DNA of 64,000 bases from Sambucus nigra (taxonomy: Eukaryota > Streptophyta > Magnoliopsida > Dipsacales > Adoxaceae), in contig OX422213.1 of the NCBI GenBank assembly GCA_949130495.1, positions 535,789,467 to 535,853,466 on the forward strand, given 5' to 3'. Below, piece after piece: positions 1-12,390 of the stretch; within the stretch, counting starts at the first letter, position 1; every line of letters begins with the position of its first letter. The notes under the pieces were generated by a model. The model did no database searches. It saw nothing but the letters and a program-made list of their open reading frames with translations, and was not told the DNA's origin. A program made the position numbers and the translations under genes.

Positions 1-6
1 TTTAAA

Positions 7-121
7 CCTAAGTCTAAAAATATGCAAATTACTGTCGTATTGTGAAACCGAGAGTCTTGGGGCTGCGGGGTCACTTCGTATAAGTTACATTGGTCCCATG
101 GGAGGTGTTGGTGCCACCCAG
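7..121. repeat. Short (115-bp) monomer, type example
   Basis: The next CCTAAGTCT follows after 115 bp instead of 169. The unit stops at GCCACCCA and jumps to GCCTAAG. This removes 54 bp: the CGGGGCCGTTCGGGGG segment, the pyrimidine-rich stretch and the T run. The same junction recurs about 40 times in the window, among them near 2,965, 5,269, 7,571, 10,212, 13,021, 15,496, 30,047, 35,717, 43,330, 53,469, 57,746 and 63,060. The monomer that follows usually carries CCGAAAGACCCGCGG, which suggests one origin and later spread inside HORs. Confidence 0.9.
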
Positions 122-1325
122 CCTAAGTCTAAAAATATGTAAATTACCGTCATACTCTCAAACCGAAAGACTCGCGGCAGCGAGGTCAGTTTCTACGAGT
201 TACATTGGTTCCGTGGGAGGTGTTGGTGCCACCCACTGGGCCGTTCGGGAGATGTTTCGAGCTTTCACCCTCTAACATCATGTTTTTTCGCCTAAGTCTA
301 GAAATAAGAAAATTATCGTCATACTCTCAAAACGGGAGACCCGCGGCTGCGGGAACAGTTCCAACGAGTTACATTGGTCCCGTGGGAGGTGTTGGTGCCA
401 CCCACGGGGCCGTTCGGGGGCTGTTTCGAGCTGTCACCCTCTAACGTCAAGTTTTTAAGCCTAAGTCCAAAAATATGTAAATTACCATCATACTCTCAAA
501 CCGGGAGACCCGTGGCTGCGGGGTCAGTTCCTATGAGTTATATTGGTCCCGTGGGAGGAGTTGGTGCCACCCACGGGGCCGTTCGGGGGTTGTTTCGAGT
601 TTTCACCCTCTAACGTCATGTTTTTAAACCAAAGTCTAGAAATATGCAAATTATCATCGTACTCTCAATCCGAGAGACTCGCGGCTGCGGGGTTAGTTCC
701 TACGAGTTACATTGGTCCCGTGGGAGGTGTTGGCGCCACCCACGGGGTCGTTCGGGGGCTGTTTGGAATTCTCACCCTCTAACGCCATGTTTTTAACTCT
801 AAGTCTAGAAATATGAAAATTATCGTCGTATTCTCAAACTGGGAGTTTCACGGCCGCGGGGTCAGTTCCTATGAGTTACATTGGTCCCGTGGGAGGTGTT
901 GGTGCCACCCACGGGGCCGTTAGAGGGCTATTTTGAGTTTTCACCCTCTAACGCCATGTTTTTAAGCCTAAGTCTACAAATATGTAAATTACCATCGTAT
1001 TCTCAAACTGGGAGTCCCGCGGCTGCGGGGTCAGTTCTTACGAGTTACATTTATCCCGTAGGAGGTGTTGGTTCCCCCCACGGGGTCATTCGGGGGCTGT
1101 TTTGAGTTTTCACCCTCTAACGCCATATTTTTAAACCTAAGTCTAGAAATATGCAAATTATCATCGTACTCTGAAACTGGGAGTTTCGCGGCTGCGGGGT
1201 CAGTTCCTACGAGTTACATTGGTCCCGTGGGAGGAATTTGTGCAATCCATGGGGACGTTCGGGGACTGTTTCGAGTTCTCACCCTTTAACGCCATGTTTT
1301 TAAGCCTAAGTCTAGAAATATGCAA

Positions 1326-1395
1326 ATTATCGTCTTATTCTCAAACCAGGAGTCCCGGGGATTATCGTCTTATTCTCAAACTAGGAGTCCCGCGG
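1326..1395. repeat. 35-bp tandem duplication inside a monomer
   Basis: ATTATCGTCTTATTCTCAAA followed by a C(C/T)(A)GGAGTCCC tail occurs twice in direct succession (1,326-1,360 and 1,361-1,395). The other HOR copies do not have it. It accounts for the residual length of copy 1 beyond three monomers. Confidence 0.9.
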
Positions 1396-2844
1396 CTGCG
1401 GGTTCAGTTCGTACGAGTTACATTGGTCCCGTAGGAGGTGTTGGTTTCCCCTATGGGGCCGTTCGGGGGCTGTTTCGAGTTTTCACCCTCTAACGCCATA
1501 TTTTTAAGCCTAATTCTAAAAATATGCAAATTACCATCGTATTTCGAAACGGGGAGTCCCGCGGCTGCGGGGTCATTTGCTATGAGTTACATTTATCCCG
1601 TGAGAGGTGTTGGTGCCACCCACGGGGCCGTTAGAGGGTTGTTTTGAGTTTTCACCCTCTAACGCCATGTTTTTAATCCGAATTCAAGAAATATCCAAAT
1701 TACGTTCGTATTCAAAAACCGGAAGTCCCGCGGCTGCCGGGTAAGTTCCTACGAGTTACATTCGTCCCATGGGAGGTATCGGTGCCACCCATGGGCCTGT
1801 TCGGGGATGTTTCGAGTTTTTGTCATCTAACGTCATGTTTTTAAGCCTAAGTCTAGAAATATACAAATTGAAGTCGTACTCTCAAATTGGGAGACCCGCG
1901 GCTGCGGGGTCAGTTCCTACGAGTTACATTGGTCCCGTGGGAGGTGTTGGCGCCACCCACGGGGCCGTTCGGGAGATGTTTTGAGTTTTCACCCTCTAAC
2001 GCCATGTTTTGCTTAAGTCTAGAAATATGCAAATTACCTTCGTATTCTCAAACCGGGATTCTCGCGGCTTTGAGGTCAGTTCTTACCAGTTACATTGGTC
2101 CCGTGGAAGGTTGTGGGGCCACCCACGGGGACGTTCGGGGAATGTTTCGAGTTCTCACCCTCTAACGCCATGTTTTTAAGCCTAAGTCTAGAAATATGAA
2201 AATTATCATCATATTATCAAACCTGGAGTCCCGCGGTTGCGGGGTCAATTCGTACGAGTTACATTGGTCTCGTGGAAGGTGTTGGATAGCCCCACTGGGC
2301 CGTTCGGGGTCTATTTCGAGTTTTCACCCTCTAACGCCATATTTTAAAGCCTAAGTCTAGAAATATGCAAATTATCGTCGAACTCTTAAATAGAGAGTCC
2401 CGCGGCTGTGGGGTGAGTTCCGACGAATTACATTGGTCCCGTGGGAGGTATTGGTGCCACCCACGGGGCCGTTCAGGGGATGCTTCGAGTTTTCACCCCC
2501 TAACATCATGTTTTTAAGCCTAAGTCCAGAAATATATAAATTGAAGTCGTACTCTCAAATCGGGACACCCGCGTCTACGGGGTCAGTTCCTACGAGTTAC
2601 ATTGGTCCTGTGGGAGGTGTTGGCACCACCCACGGGGCCATTTGGGGCTGTTTTGAGATTTCACCCTGTAACACCATGTGTTCCTTAACTCTAGAAATAT
2701 GCAAACTATTGTCGTATTCTCAAATGGGTGTCCCGCGGTTGCGGGGTCAGTTCTTACAAGTTACATTGGTCTCATGGGAGGTGTTGGTGCCACCCATGGG
2801 GACGTTTGGAGATTGTTTCGAGTTCTCACCCTCTAACACCATGT

Positions 2845-5148
2845 TTTAAACCTAAGTCTAAAAATATGCAAATTACTGTCGTATTGTGAAACCGAGAGTT
2901 TTGGGGCTACGGGGTCAGTTTGTATGAGTTACATTGGTCCCGTGGGAGGTGTTGGTGCCACCCAGCCTAAGTCTAAAAATATGTAAATTACCATCACACT
3001 CTCAAACCGAAAGACCCGCGGCAGCGAGGTCAGTTCCTACGAGTTACATTGGTTCTGTGGGAGGTGTTGGTGCCACCCACTGGGCCGTTCGGGGGCTGTT
3101 TCGAGCTTTCACCCTCTAACATCATGTTTTTTCGCCTAAGTCTAGAAATAAGAAAATTACCGTCACACTCTCAAAACATTAGACCCGCAGTTGCGGGAAC
3201 AGTTTCAACGAGTTACATTGGTCCCGTGGGAGGTGTTGGTGCCACCCACGGGGCCGTTCGGGGGCTGTTTCGAGCTGTCACCCTCTAACGTCAAGTTTTT
3301 AAGCCTAAGTCCAAAAATATGTAAATTACCGTCATACTCTCAAACCGGGAGACCCATGGCTGCGGGGTCAGTTCCTATGAGTTATATTGGTCCCGTGGGA
3401 GGAGTTGGTGCCACCCACGGGGCCGTTCGGGGGTTGTTTCGAGTTTTCACCCTCTAACGTCATGTTTTTAAAACCAAAGTCTAGAAATATGCAAATTATC
3501 ATCGTACTCTCAATCAGAGAGACCCACGGCTGCGGGGTTAGTTCCTACGAGTTACATTGGTCCCGTTGGCGGTGTTGGCGCCACCCACGGGGCCGTTAGA
3601 GGGTTGTTTCGAGTTTTCATCCTCTAAAGACATGTTTTTAACTCTAAGTCTAGAAATATGAAAATTATCGTCGTATTCTGAAACTGGTAGTTTCGCGGCT
3701 GCGGGGTCAGTTCCTACGAGTTACATTGGTCCCGTGGGAGGTGTTGGTGCCACCCGCAGGGCCGTTCTAGGGCTATTTCGAGTTTTCACCCTCAAAAGCC
3801 ATGTTATTAAGCCTAACTCTAGAAATATGCAAATTACCATCGTATTCTCACACCGGGAGTCCCGCGGATGTGGGGTTAGTTCCTACGAGTTACATTCATC
3901 CCGTGAGAGGTGTTGGTGCCACCCACGGGGCCGTTAGAGGGCTGTTTCGAGTTTTCACCCTCTAACGCCATGTTTTTAATCCGAATTCAAGAAATATGCT
4001 AATTACGTTCGTATTCTAAAACCGAAAGTCCCGCGGCTGCCGGTTAAGTTCCTACGAGTTACATTCGTCCCATGGGAGGTATCGGTGCCACCCATAGGGC
4101 CGTTTGGGGATGTTTCGAGTTTTTGTCATCTAACGTCATGTTTTTAAGCCTAAGTCTAGAAATATACAAATTGAAGTCGTACTCTCAAATTGGGAGACCC
4201 GCGGCTGCGGGGTCAGTTCCTACGAGTTACATTGGTCCCGTGGGAGGTGTTGGCGCCACCCACGGGGCCGTTCGGGGGATGTTTTGAGTTTTCACCCTCT
4301 AACGCCATGTTTTGCTTAAGTCTAGAAATAAGCAAATTACCTTCGTATTCTCAAACCGGGAGTCTCGCGGCTCCGAGGTCAGTTGTTACCAGTTACATTG
4401 GTCCCGTGGAAGGTTGTGGTGCCACCCACGGGGACGTTCGGGGACTGTTTCGAGTTCTCACCCTCTAACGCCATGTTTTTAAGCCTAAGTCTATAAATAT
4501 GCAAATTATCATCGTATTATCAAACCTGGAGTCCCGCGGCTGCGGGGTCAATTCGTACGAGTTACATTGGTCTCGTGGAAGGTGTTGGATCGCCCCACTG
4601 GGCCGTTCGGGGTATATTTCGAGTTTTCACCCTCTAACGCCATATTTTAAAGCCTAAGTCTTGAAATATGCAAATTATCGTCGAACTCTTAAATAGAGAG
4701 TCCCGCGGCTGTGGGGTGAGTTCCTACGAGTTACATTGGTCCCGTGGGAGGTATTGGTTCCACCCACGGGGCCGTTCGGGGGGTGTTTCGAGTTTTCACC
4801 CTCTAATGCCATGTTTTTAAGCCTAAGTCTAGAAATATGCAAATTGAAGTCGTACTCTCAAACCGGGAGTCCCGCGGCTACGGGGTCAGTTCCTACGAGT
4901 TACATTGGTCCCGTGCGAGGTGTTGGCACCACCCACGGGGCCATTCGTGGCTGTTTTGAGATTTCACCCTGTAACCCCATGTTTTCCTTAACTCTAGAAA
5001 TATGCAAATTATTGTCGTATTCTCAAATGGGTGTCCCGCGGTTGCGGGGTCAGTTCCAACAAGTTACATTGGTCTCATGGGAGGTGTTGGTGCCACCCAC
5101 GGGGACATTTGGAGACTGTTTCGAGTTCTCACCCTCTAACACCATGTT
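2845..5148. repeat. Block A higher-order repeat, copy 2 (2,304 bp)
   Basis: The length fits 13 full monomers plus one 115-bp monomer. Monomer variants occur in the same order as in copy 3, including the TTTTTTCGCCTAAG variant, the GCTTAAGTCTAGAAATA variant and the GGATCGCCCCACTGGGCC variant. It lacks the extra monomers present near 880-1,650 in copy 1. Confidence 0.88.
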
Positions 5149-7450
5149 TTTAAACCTAAGTCTAAAAATATGCAAATTACTGTCGTATTGTGAAACCAAG
5201 AGTCCTGGGGCTGCGGGGTCAGTTCGTATGAGTTACATTGGTCCCGTGGGAGGTGTTGGTGCCACGCAGCCTAAGTCTAAAAATAAGTAAATTACCGTCA
5301 TACTCTCAAACCGAAAGACCCGCGACAGCGAGGTCAGTTCCTACGAGTTACATTGGTTCCGTGGGAGGTGTTGGTGCCACCCACTGGGCCGTTCGGGGGC
5401 TGTTTCGAGCTTTCACCCTCTAACATCATGTTTTTTCGCCTAAGTCTAGAAATAAGAAAATTACCATCATACTCTCAAAACACTAGACCCGCAGCTGTGG
5501 GAACAGTTTCAACGAGTTACATTGGTCCCGTGGGAGGTGTTGGTGCCACCCACGGGGCCGTTCGGGGGCTGTTTCGAGCTGTCACCCTCTAACGTCAAGT
5601 TTTTAAGCCTAAGTCCAAAACTATGTAAATTACCGTCATACTCTCAAACTGGGAGACCCATGGTTGCGGGGTCAGTTCCTATGAGTTATATTGGTCCCGT
5701 GGGAGGAGTTGGTGCCACCCACGGGGCCGTTCGGGGGTTGTTTCGAGTTTTCACCCTCTAACGTCATGTTTTTAAACCAAAGTCTAGAAATATGCAAATT
5801 ATCACCGTACTCTCAATCAGAGAGACCCACGACTGCGGGGTTAGTTCCTACGAGTTACATTGGTCCCGTGGGAGGTGTTGGCGCCACCCACGGGGCCGTT
5901 AGAGGGCTGTTTCGAGTTTTCACCCTCTAAAGCCTTGTTTTTAACTCTAAGTCTAGAAATATGAAAATTATCGTCGTATTCTCAAACTGGTGGTTTCGCG
6001 GCTGCGGGGTCAGTTCCTATGAGTTACATTGGTCCCGTGGGAGGTGTTGGTGCCACCCGCAGGGCCGTTCTAGGGCTATTTCGAGTTTTCACCCTCAAAA
6101 CCCATGTTATTAAGCCTAAGTCTAGAAATATGCAAATTACCATCGTATTCTCAAACCGGGAGTCCCGCGGATGTGGGGTTAGTTCCTACGAGTTACATTT
6201 ATCCCGTGAGAGGTGTTGGTGCCACCCACGGGGCCGTTAGAGGGCTGTTTTGAGTTTTCACCCTCTAACGCCATGTTTTTAAGCCGAATTCAAGAAATAT
6301 GCTAATTACGTTCGTATTCTAAAACCGGAAGTCCCGCGGCTGCCGGTTAAGTTCCTACGAGTTACATTCGTCCCATGGGAGGTATCGGTGCCACCCATGG
6401 GGCCGTTCGGGGATGTTTCGAGTTTTTGTCATCTAACGTCATGTTTTTAAGCCTAAGTCTAGAAATATACAAATTGAAGTCGTACTCTCAAATTGGGAGA
6501 CCCGCGGCTGCGGGGTCAGTTCCTACGAGTTACATTGGTCCCGTGGGAGGTGTTGGCGCCACCCACGGGGCCGTTCGGGGGATGTTTTGAGTTTTCACCC
6601 TCTAACGCCATGTTTTGCTTAAGTCTAGAAATATGCAAATTACCTTCGTATTCTCAAACCGGGAGTCTCGCGGCTTCGAGGTCAGTTCTTACCAGTTACA
6701 TTGGTCCCGTGGAAGGTTGTGGTGCCACCCACGGGGACGTTCGGGGACTGTTTCGAGTTCTCACCCTCTAACGCCATGTTTTTAAGCCTAAGTCTAGAAA
6801 TATGCAAATTATCATCGTATTATCAAACCTGGAGTCCCGCGGCTGCGGGGTCAATTCGTACGAGTTACATTGGTCTCGTGGAAGGTGTTGGATCGCCCCA
6901 CTGGGCCGTTCGGGGTATATTTCGAGTTTTCACCCTCTAACGCCATATTTTAAAGCCTAAGTCTAGAAATATGCAAATTATCGTTGAACTCTTAAATAGA
7001 GAGTCCCGCGGCTGTGGGGTGAGTTCCTACGAGTTACATTGGTCCCGTGGGAGGTATTGGTGCCACCCACGGGGCCGTTCGGGGGGTGTTTCGAGTTTTC
7101 ACCCTCTAACGCCATGTTTTTTAGCCTAAGTCCAGAAATATGCAAATTGAAGTCGTACTCTCAAACCGGGAGTCCCGCGGCTATGGGGTCAGTTCCTACG
7201 AGTTACATTGGTCCCGTGGGAGGTGTTGGCACCACCCACGGGGCCATTCATGGCTGTTTTGAGATTTCACCCTGTAACCCAAGTTTTCCTTAACTCTAGA
7301 AATATGCAAATTATTGTTGTATTCTCAAATGGGTGTCCCGCGATTGCGGGGTCAGTTCCAACAAGGTACATTGGTCTCATGGGAGGTGTTGGTGCCACCC
7401 ACGGGGACGTTTGGAGAGTGTTTCGAGTTCTCACCCTCTAACACCATGTT
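5149..7450. repeat. Block A higher-order repeat, copy 3 (2,302 bp)
   Basis: It is nearly the same length as copy 2 and has the same order of diagnostic variants, so copies 2 and 3 are the closest pair in this block. The short monomer sits at 5,155-5,269. This pair represents the simplest 14-unit form of the HOR. Confidence 0.88.
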
Positions 7451-10091
7451 TTTAAACCTAAGTCTAAAAATATGCAAATTACTGTCGTATTGTGAAACCA
7501 AGAGTCCTGGGGCTGCAGGGTCAGTTCGTATGAGTTACATTGGTCCCGTGGGAGGTGTTGGTGCCACCCAGCCTAAGTCTAAAAATATGTAAATTACCGT
7601 CATACTCTCAAACCGAAAGACCCGCGACAGCGAGGTCAGTTCCTACGAGTTACATTGGTTCCGTGGGAGGTGTTGGAGCCACCCACTGGGCCGTTCGGGG
7701 TCTGTTTCGAGCTTTCACCCTCTAACATCATGTTTTTTCGCCTAAGTCTAGAAATAAGAAAATTACCATCATACTCTCAAAACGGGAGACCCGCGGCTGC
7801 GGGAACAGTTTGAACGAGTTACATTGGTCCCGTGGGAGGTGTTGGTGCCACCCACGGGGCCGTTCGGGGGCTGTTTTGAGCTGTCACCCTCTAACGTCAA
7901 GTTTTTAAGCCTAAGTAAAAAAATATGTAAATTACCGTCATACTCTCAAACCGGGAGACCCGTGGCTGTGGGGTCAGTTCCTATGAGTTATATTGGTTCC
8001 GTGAGAGGAGTTGGTGCCACCCACGGGGCCGTTCGGGGGTTGTTTCGAGTTTTCCTCCTCTAACGTCATGTTTTTAAACCAAAGTCTAGAAATATGCAAA
8101 TTATCATCGTACTCTCTATCCGAGAGACCCGCGGCTGTGGGGTTAGTTCCTACGAGTTACATTGGTCCCGTGGGAGGTGTTGGCGCCACCCACGGGGCCG
8201 TTAGAGGGATGTTTTGAGTTTTCACCCTCTAACCCCATGTTTTTAACTCTAAGTCTAGAAATATGAAAATTATCGTCGTATTCTCAAACTGGGAGTTTCG
8301 CGGCTGCGGGCTCAGTTCCTATGAGTTACATTGGTCCCGTGGGAGGTGTTGGTGCCACCCACGGGGCCGTTAGAGGGCTATTTCGAGTTTTCACCCTCTA
8401 ACTCCATGTTTTTAAGCCTAAGTCTACAAATATGTAAATTACCATCATATTCTCAAACTGGGAGTCCCGCGGCTGCGGGGTCAGTTCTTACGAGTTACAT
8501 TGGTCCCGTAAGAGGTGTTGGTTCCCCCCACGGGGTCGTTCGGGGGCTGTTTTGAGTTTTCACCCCCTAACGCCATATTTTTAAGCCTAAGTCTAGAAAT
8601 ATGCAAATTATCGTCGTACTCTCACACTGGGAGTTTCGCAGCTGCGGGGTCAGTTCTTACGAGTTACATTGGTCCCGTGGGAGGAATTGGTGCAATCCAT
8701 GGGGACCTTCGGGGATTGTTTCGAGTTCTCACCCTTTAACGCCATGTTTTTAAGCCTAAGTCTAGAAATTTGTAAATTATCGTCTTATTCTCAAACCGGG
8801 AGTCCTGCGGCTGGGGGTTCAGTTCGTACGAGTTACATTGGTCCCGTAGGAGGTGTTGGTTCCCCCCACGGGGTCGTTCGGGGGCTGTTTTGAGTTTTCA
8901 CCCTCTAACGCCATATTTTTAAGCCTAAGTCTAGAAATATACAAATTATCATCGTACTCTAAAATAGAGAGTCCCGCGACTGCGGGGTCAGTTCCTACGA
9001 GTTACATTGGTCCCGTGGGAGGTGTTGGTGCCACCCACGGGGCCGTTCGGGGGCTATTTCGAGTTGTCACCCTCTAACGCCATGTTTTTAAGCCGAATTC
9101 AAGAAATATGCAAATTACCATCGTATTCTAAAATCGGGAGTCCCGCGGCTGCGGGGTAAGTTCCTACGAGTTGCATTGGTCCCATGGGAGGTATTGTTGC
9201 CACCCATGGGGCCGTTCGGGGCTGTTTCGAGTTTTCGGCCTCTAACGTCATGTTTTTAAGCCTACGTCTAGAAATATACAAATTGAAGTCTTACTCTCAA
9301 ATTCGGAGACCCGTGGCTGCGGGGTCAGTTCCTACGAGTTACATTGGTCCCGTGGGAGGTGTTGGCGCCACCCACGGGGCCGTTCGGGGGATGTTTTGAG
9401 TTTTCACCCTGTAACGCCATGTTTTGCTTAAGTCAACAAATATGCAAATTACCTTCGTATTCTCAAACCGGGAGTCTCGCGGCTTCGAGGTCAGTTCTTA
9501 CGAGTTACATTGTTCCCGTGGAAGGTGTTGGTGTCACCCACGGGGATGTTCGGGGACTGTTTCGAGTTCTCACCCTCTAACGCCATGTTTTTAAGCCTAA
9601 GTCTGGAAATATGCAAATTATCATCGTATTATAAAACCTGGAGTCCCGCCGCTGCGGGGTCAATTCGTACGAGTTATATTGGTCTCCTGGAAGGTGTTGG
9701 ATCGCCCCACGGGGCCGTTCGGGGTCTGTTTCGAGTTTTTACCCTCTAACGCCATATTTTTAAGCCTAATTCTAGAAATATGCAAATTATCATCGTACTA
9801 TTAAATAGAGAGTCCCACGGCTGTGGGGTCAGTTCCTACGAGTTACATTGGTCCCGTGGGAGGTGTTGGCGCCACCCACGGGGCCATTCGTGGCTGTTTT
9901 GAGATTTCACCCTCTAACGCCATGTTTTCCTTAACTCTATAAATATGCAAATTATTGTCGTATTCTCAAATGGGTGTCCCGCGGTTGCGGGGTCAGTTCC
10001 AACGAGTTACATTGGTCTCATGGGAGGTGTCGGTGCCACCCACGGGGACGTTTGGAGACTGTTTCGAGTTCTCACCCTCTAACACCAGGTT
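7451..10091. repeat. Block A higher-order repeat, copy 4 (2,641 bp)
   Basis: It is 339 bp longer than copy 3, which equals two monomers. The additional monomers lie around 8,330-9,080 and carry the same variants (GGTTCCCCCCACGGGG, GGTGCAATCCATGGGGAC) as the extra monomers of copy 1. The expanded and short forms therefore alternate along the array. Confidence 0.85.
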
Positions 10092-12390
10092 TTTAAACCT
10101 AAGTCTAAAAATATGCAAATTACTGTCGTATTGTGAAACTGAGAGTCGTGGGGCTGCGGGGTCAGTTGGTATGAGTTACATTGGTCCCATGGGAGGTGTT
10201 GGTGCCACCCATCCTAAGTCTAAAAATATGCAAATTACCGTCATACTCTCAAACCGTAAGACCCGCGGCAGCGAGGTCAGTTCCTATGAGTTACATTGGT
10301 TCCGTGGGAGGTGTTGGTGCCACCCACAGGGCCGTTCGGGGGGCTGTTTCGAGCTTCCACCCTCTAACATCATGTTTTTTCGCCTAAGTCTAGAAATAAG
10401 AAAATTATCGTCATACTCTCAAAAAGGGAGACCCGCGGCTGCGGGAACAGTTCCAACGAGTTATATTGGTCCCGTGGGAGGTGTTGGTACCACCCACGGG
10501 GCCGTTCGGGGGCTGTTTCGAGCTTTCACCCTCTAACGTCAAGTTTTCAAGCCTAAGTCCAAAAATATGTAAATTACCGTCATACTCTCAAACCGGGAGA
10601 CCCGTGGCTGCGGGGTCAGTTCCTATGAGTTATATTGGTCCCGTGGGAGGTGTTGGTGCCACCCACGGGGCCGTTCGGGGGTTGTTTCGAGTTTTCACCC
10701 TCTAATGTCATGTTTTTAAACCAAAGTCTAGAAATATGTAAATTATCATCGAACTCTCAATCCGAGAGACCCGCGGCTACGGGGTTAGTTCCTACGAGTT
10801 ACATTGGTCCCGTGGGAGGTGTTGGCTCCACCCACGGGGCCGTTAGAGGGTTGTTTCAAGTTTTCACCCTCTAACGCCATGTTTTTAAGTCTAAGTCTAG
10901 AAATATGAAAATTATCATCGTATTCTCAAACTGGGAGTTTCGCGGCTGCGGGGTCAGTTCCTATGAGTTACATTGGTCCCGTGGGAGGTGTTGGTGCCAC
11001 CCACGGGGCCGTTAGAGGGCTATTTCGAGTTTTCACCCACTAACGCCATGTTTTTAATCTTAAGTCTACAAATATGTCAATTACCATCGTATTCTGGGAG
11101 TCCCGCGGCTGCGGGGTCAGTTCTTACGAGTTACATTGGTCCCGTGGGAGGAATTGGTGCAATCCATGGGGAGCTTCGGGGATTTTTTCGAGTTCTCACC
11201 CTTTAACGCCATGTTTTTAAGCCTAAGTCTAGAAATTTACAAATATAGTCTTATTCTCAAACCGGGAGTCCCGCGGCTGTGGGTTCAGTTCGTACGAGTT
11301 ACATTGGTCCCGTAGGAGGTGTTGGTTCCCCCCACGGGGCCGTTCGGGGGCTGTTTTGAGTTTTCACCCTCTAACGCCATATTTTTAAGCCTAAGTCTAG
11401 AAATATACAAATTATCGTCGTACTCTAAAATAGGGAGTCCCGCGACTGTGGGGTCAGTTCCTACGAGTTACATTGGTCCCGTGGGAGGTGTTGGTGCCAC
11501 CCACGGGGCCGTTCGGGGGCTGTTTTGAGTTTTCACCCTCTAACGCCATGTTTCTAAGCCGAGTTCAAGAAATATGCAAATTACCATCGTATTCTAAAAC
11601 CGGGAGTCCCGCGGCTGTGGGGTAAGTTCCTACGAGATACATTGGTCCCATGGGAGGTATTGTTGCCACCCATGGGGCTGTTCGGGGCTGTTTCGAGTTT
11701 TCGCCATCTAACTTCATGTTTTTAAGCCTAAGTCTAGAAATATACAAATTGAAGTCTTACTCTCAAATCGGGAGACCCGCGGCTGCGGGGTCAGTTCCTA
11801 CGAGTTACATTGGTCCCGTGGGAGGTGTTGGCACCACCCACGGGGCCGTTCGGGGGATATTTTGAGTTTTCACCCTGTAACGCCATGTTTTACTTGAGTC
11901 TACAAATATGCAAATTACCTTCGTATTCTCAAACCGGGAGTCTCGCGGCTTCGAGGTCAGTTCTTACGAGTTACATTGGTCCCGTGGAAGGTGTTGGTGC
12001 CACCTACGGGGACGTTCGGGGACGGCTTCGAGTTCTCACCCTCTAACGCCATGTTTTTAAGCCTAAGTCTAGAAATATGCAAATTATCATCGTATTATCA
12101 AACCTGGAGTCCCGCAGCTGCGGGGTCAATTTGTACGAGTTACATTGGTCTCATGGAAGGCGATGGATCACCCCACGGGGCCGTTCGGGGTCTGTTTCGA
12201 GTTTTTACCCTCTAACGCCATATTTTTAAGCCTAAGTCTAGAAATATGCAAATTATCGTCTTACTATTAAATAGAGAGTCCCGTGGCTGTGGGGTCAGTT
12301 TCTACGAGCTACATTGGTCCCGTGGGAGGTGTTGGTGCCACCCACGGGGCCGTTCGGGGGGTGTTTCAGGTTTTCACCCTCTAACGCCAT
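10092..12390. repeat. Block A higher-order repeat, copy 5 (partial)
   Basis: It begins with the same short monomer (10,098-10,212) and follows copy 4 at offsets of 2,641 and then 2,466 bp. The change of offset indicates loss of about one monomer near 11,100-11,300. One monomer here also has a small deletion (ATTCTGGGAGTCCC near 11,091-11,104, where the usual form has CTCAAACCGGG). After roughly 12,390 the block A variant order can no longer be followed, so the right boundary is approximate. Confidence 0.75.

Larger units (their letters stand above)
1..2844. repeat. Block A higher-order repeat, copy 1 (long form, 2,844 bp)
   Basis: This copy is defined by the variant monomer start TTTAAACCTAAGTCTAAAAA, which recurs at 1, 2845, 5149, 7451 and 10,092 (one extra T at the last). 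It opens with a 115-bp short monomer (7-121). It is about 540 bp longer than copies 2 and 3, which fits three extra monomers plus a 35-bp internal duplication. The extra monomers lie around 880-1,650 and resemble those at 8,330-9,080 in copy 4. Confidence 0.85.

Noticed and set aside
205..444. A recurring ~79-residue ORF (starting MVPWEVLVPP) repeated across the window, as if a tandem protein family
   Set aside because: It is the satellite monomer read in frame across a boundary. The frame shifts by one every 169 bp, the same sequence is open in several frames at once, and there is no domain, promoter or codon pattern. Copies differ by frameshifts and stops as readily as by substitutions.
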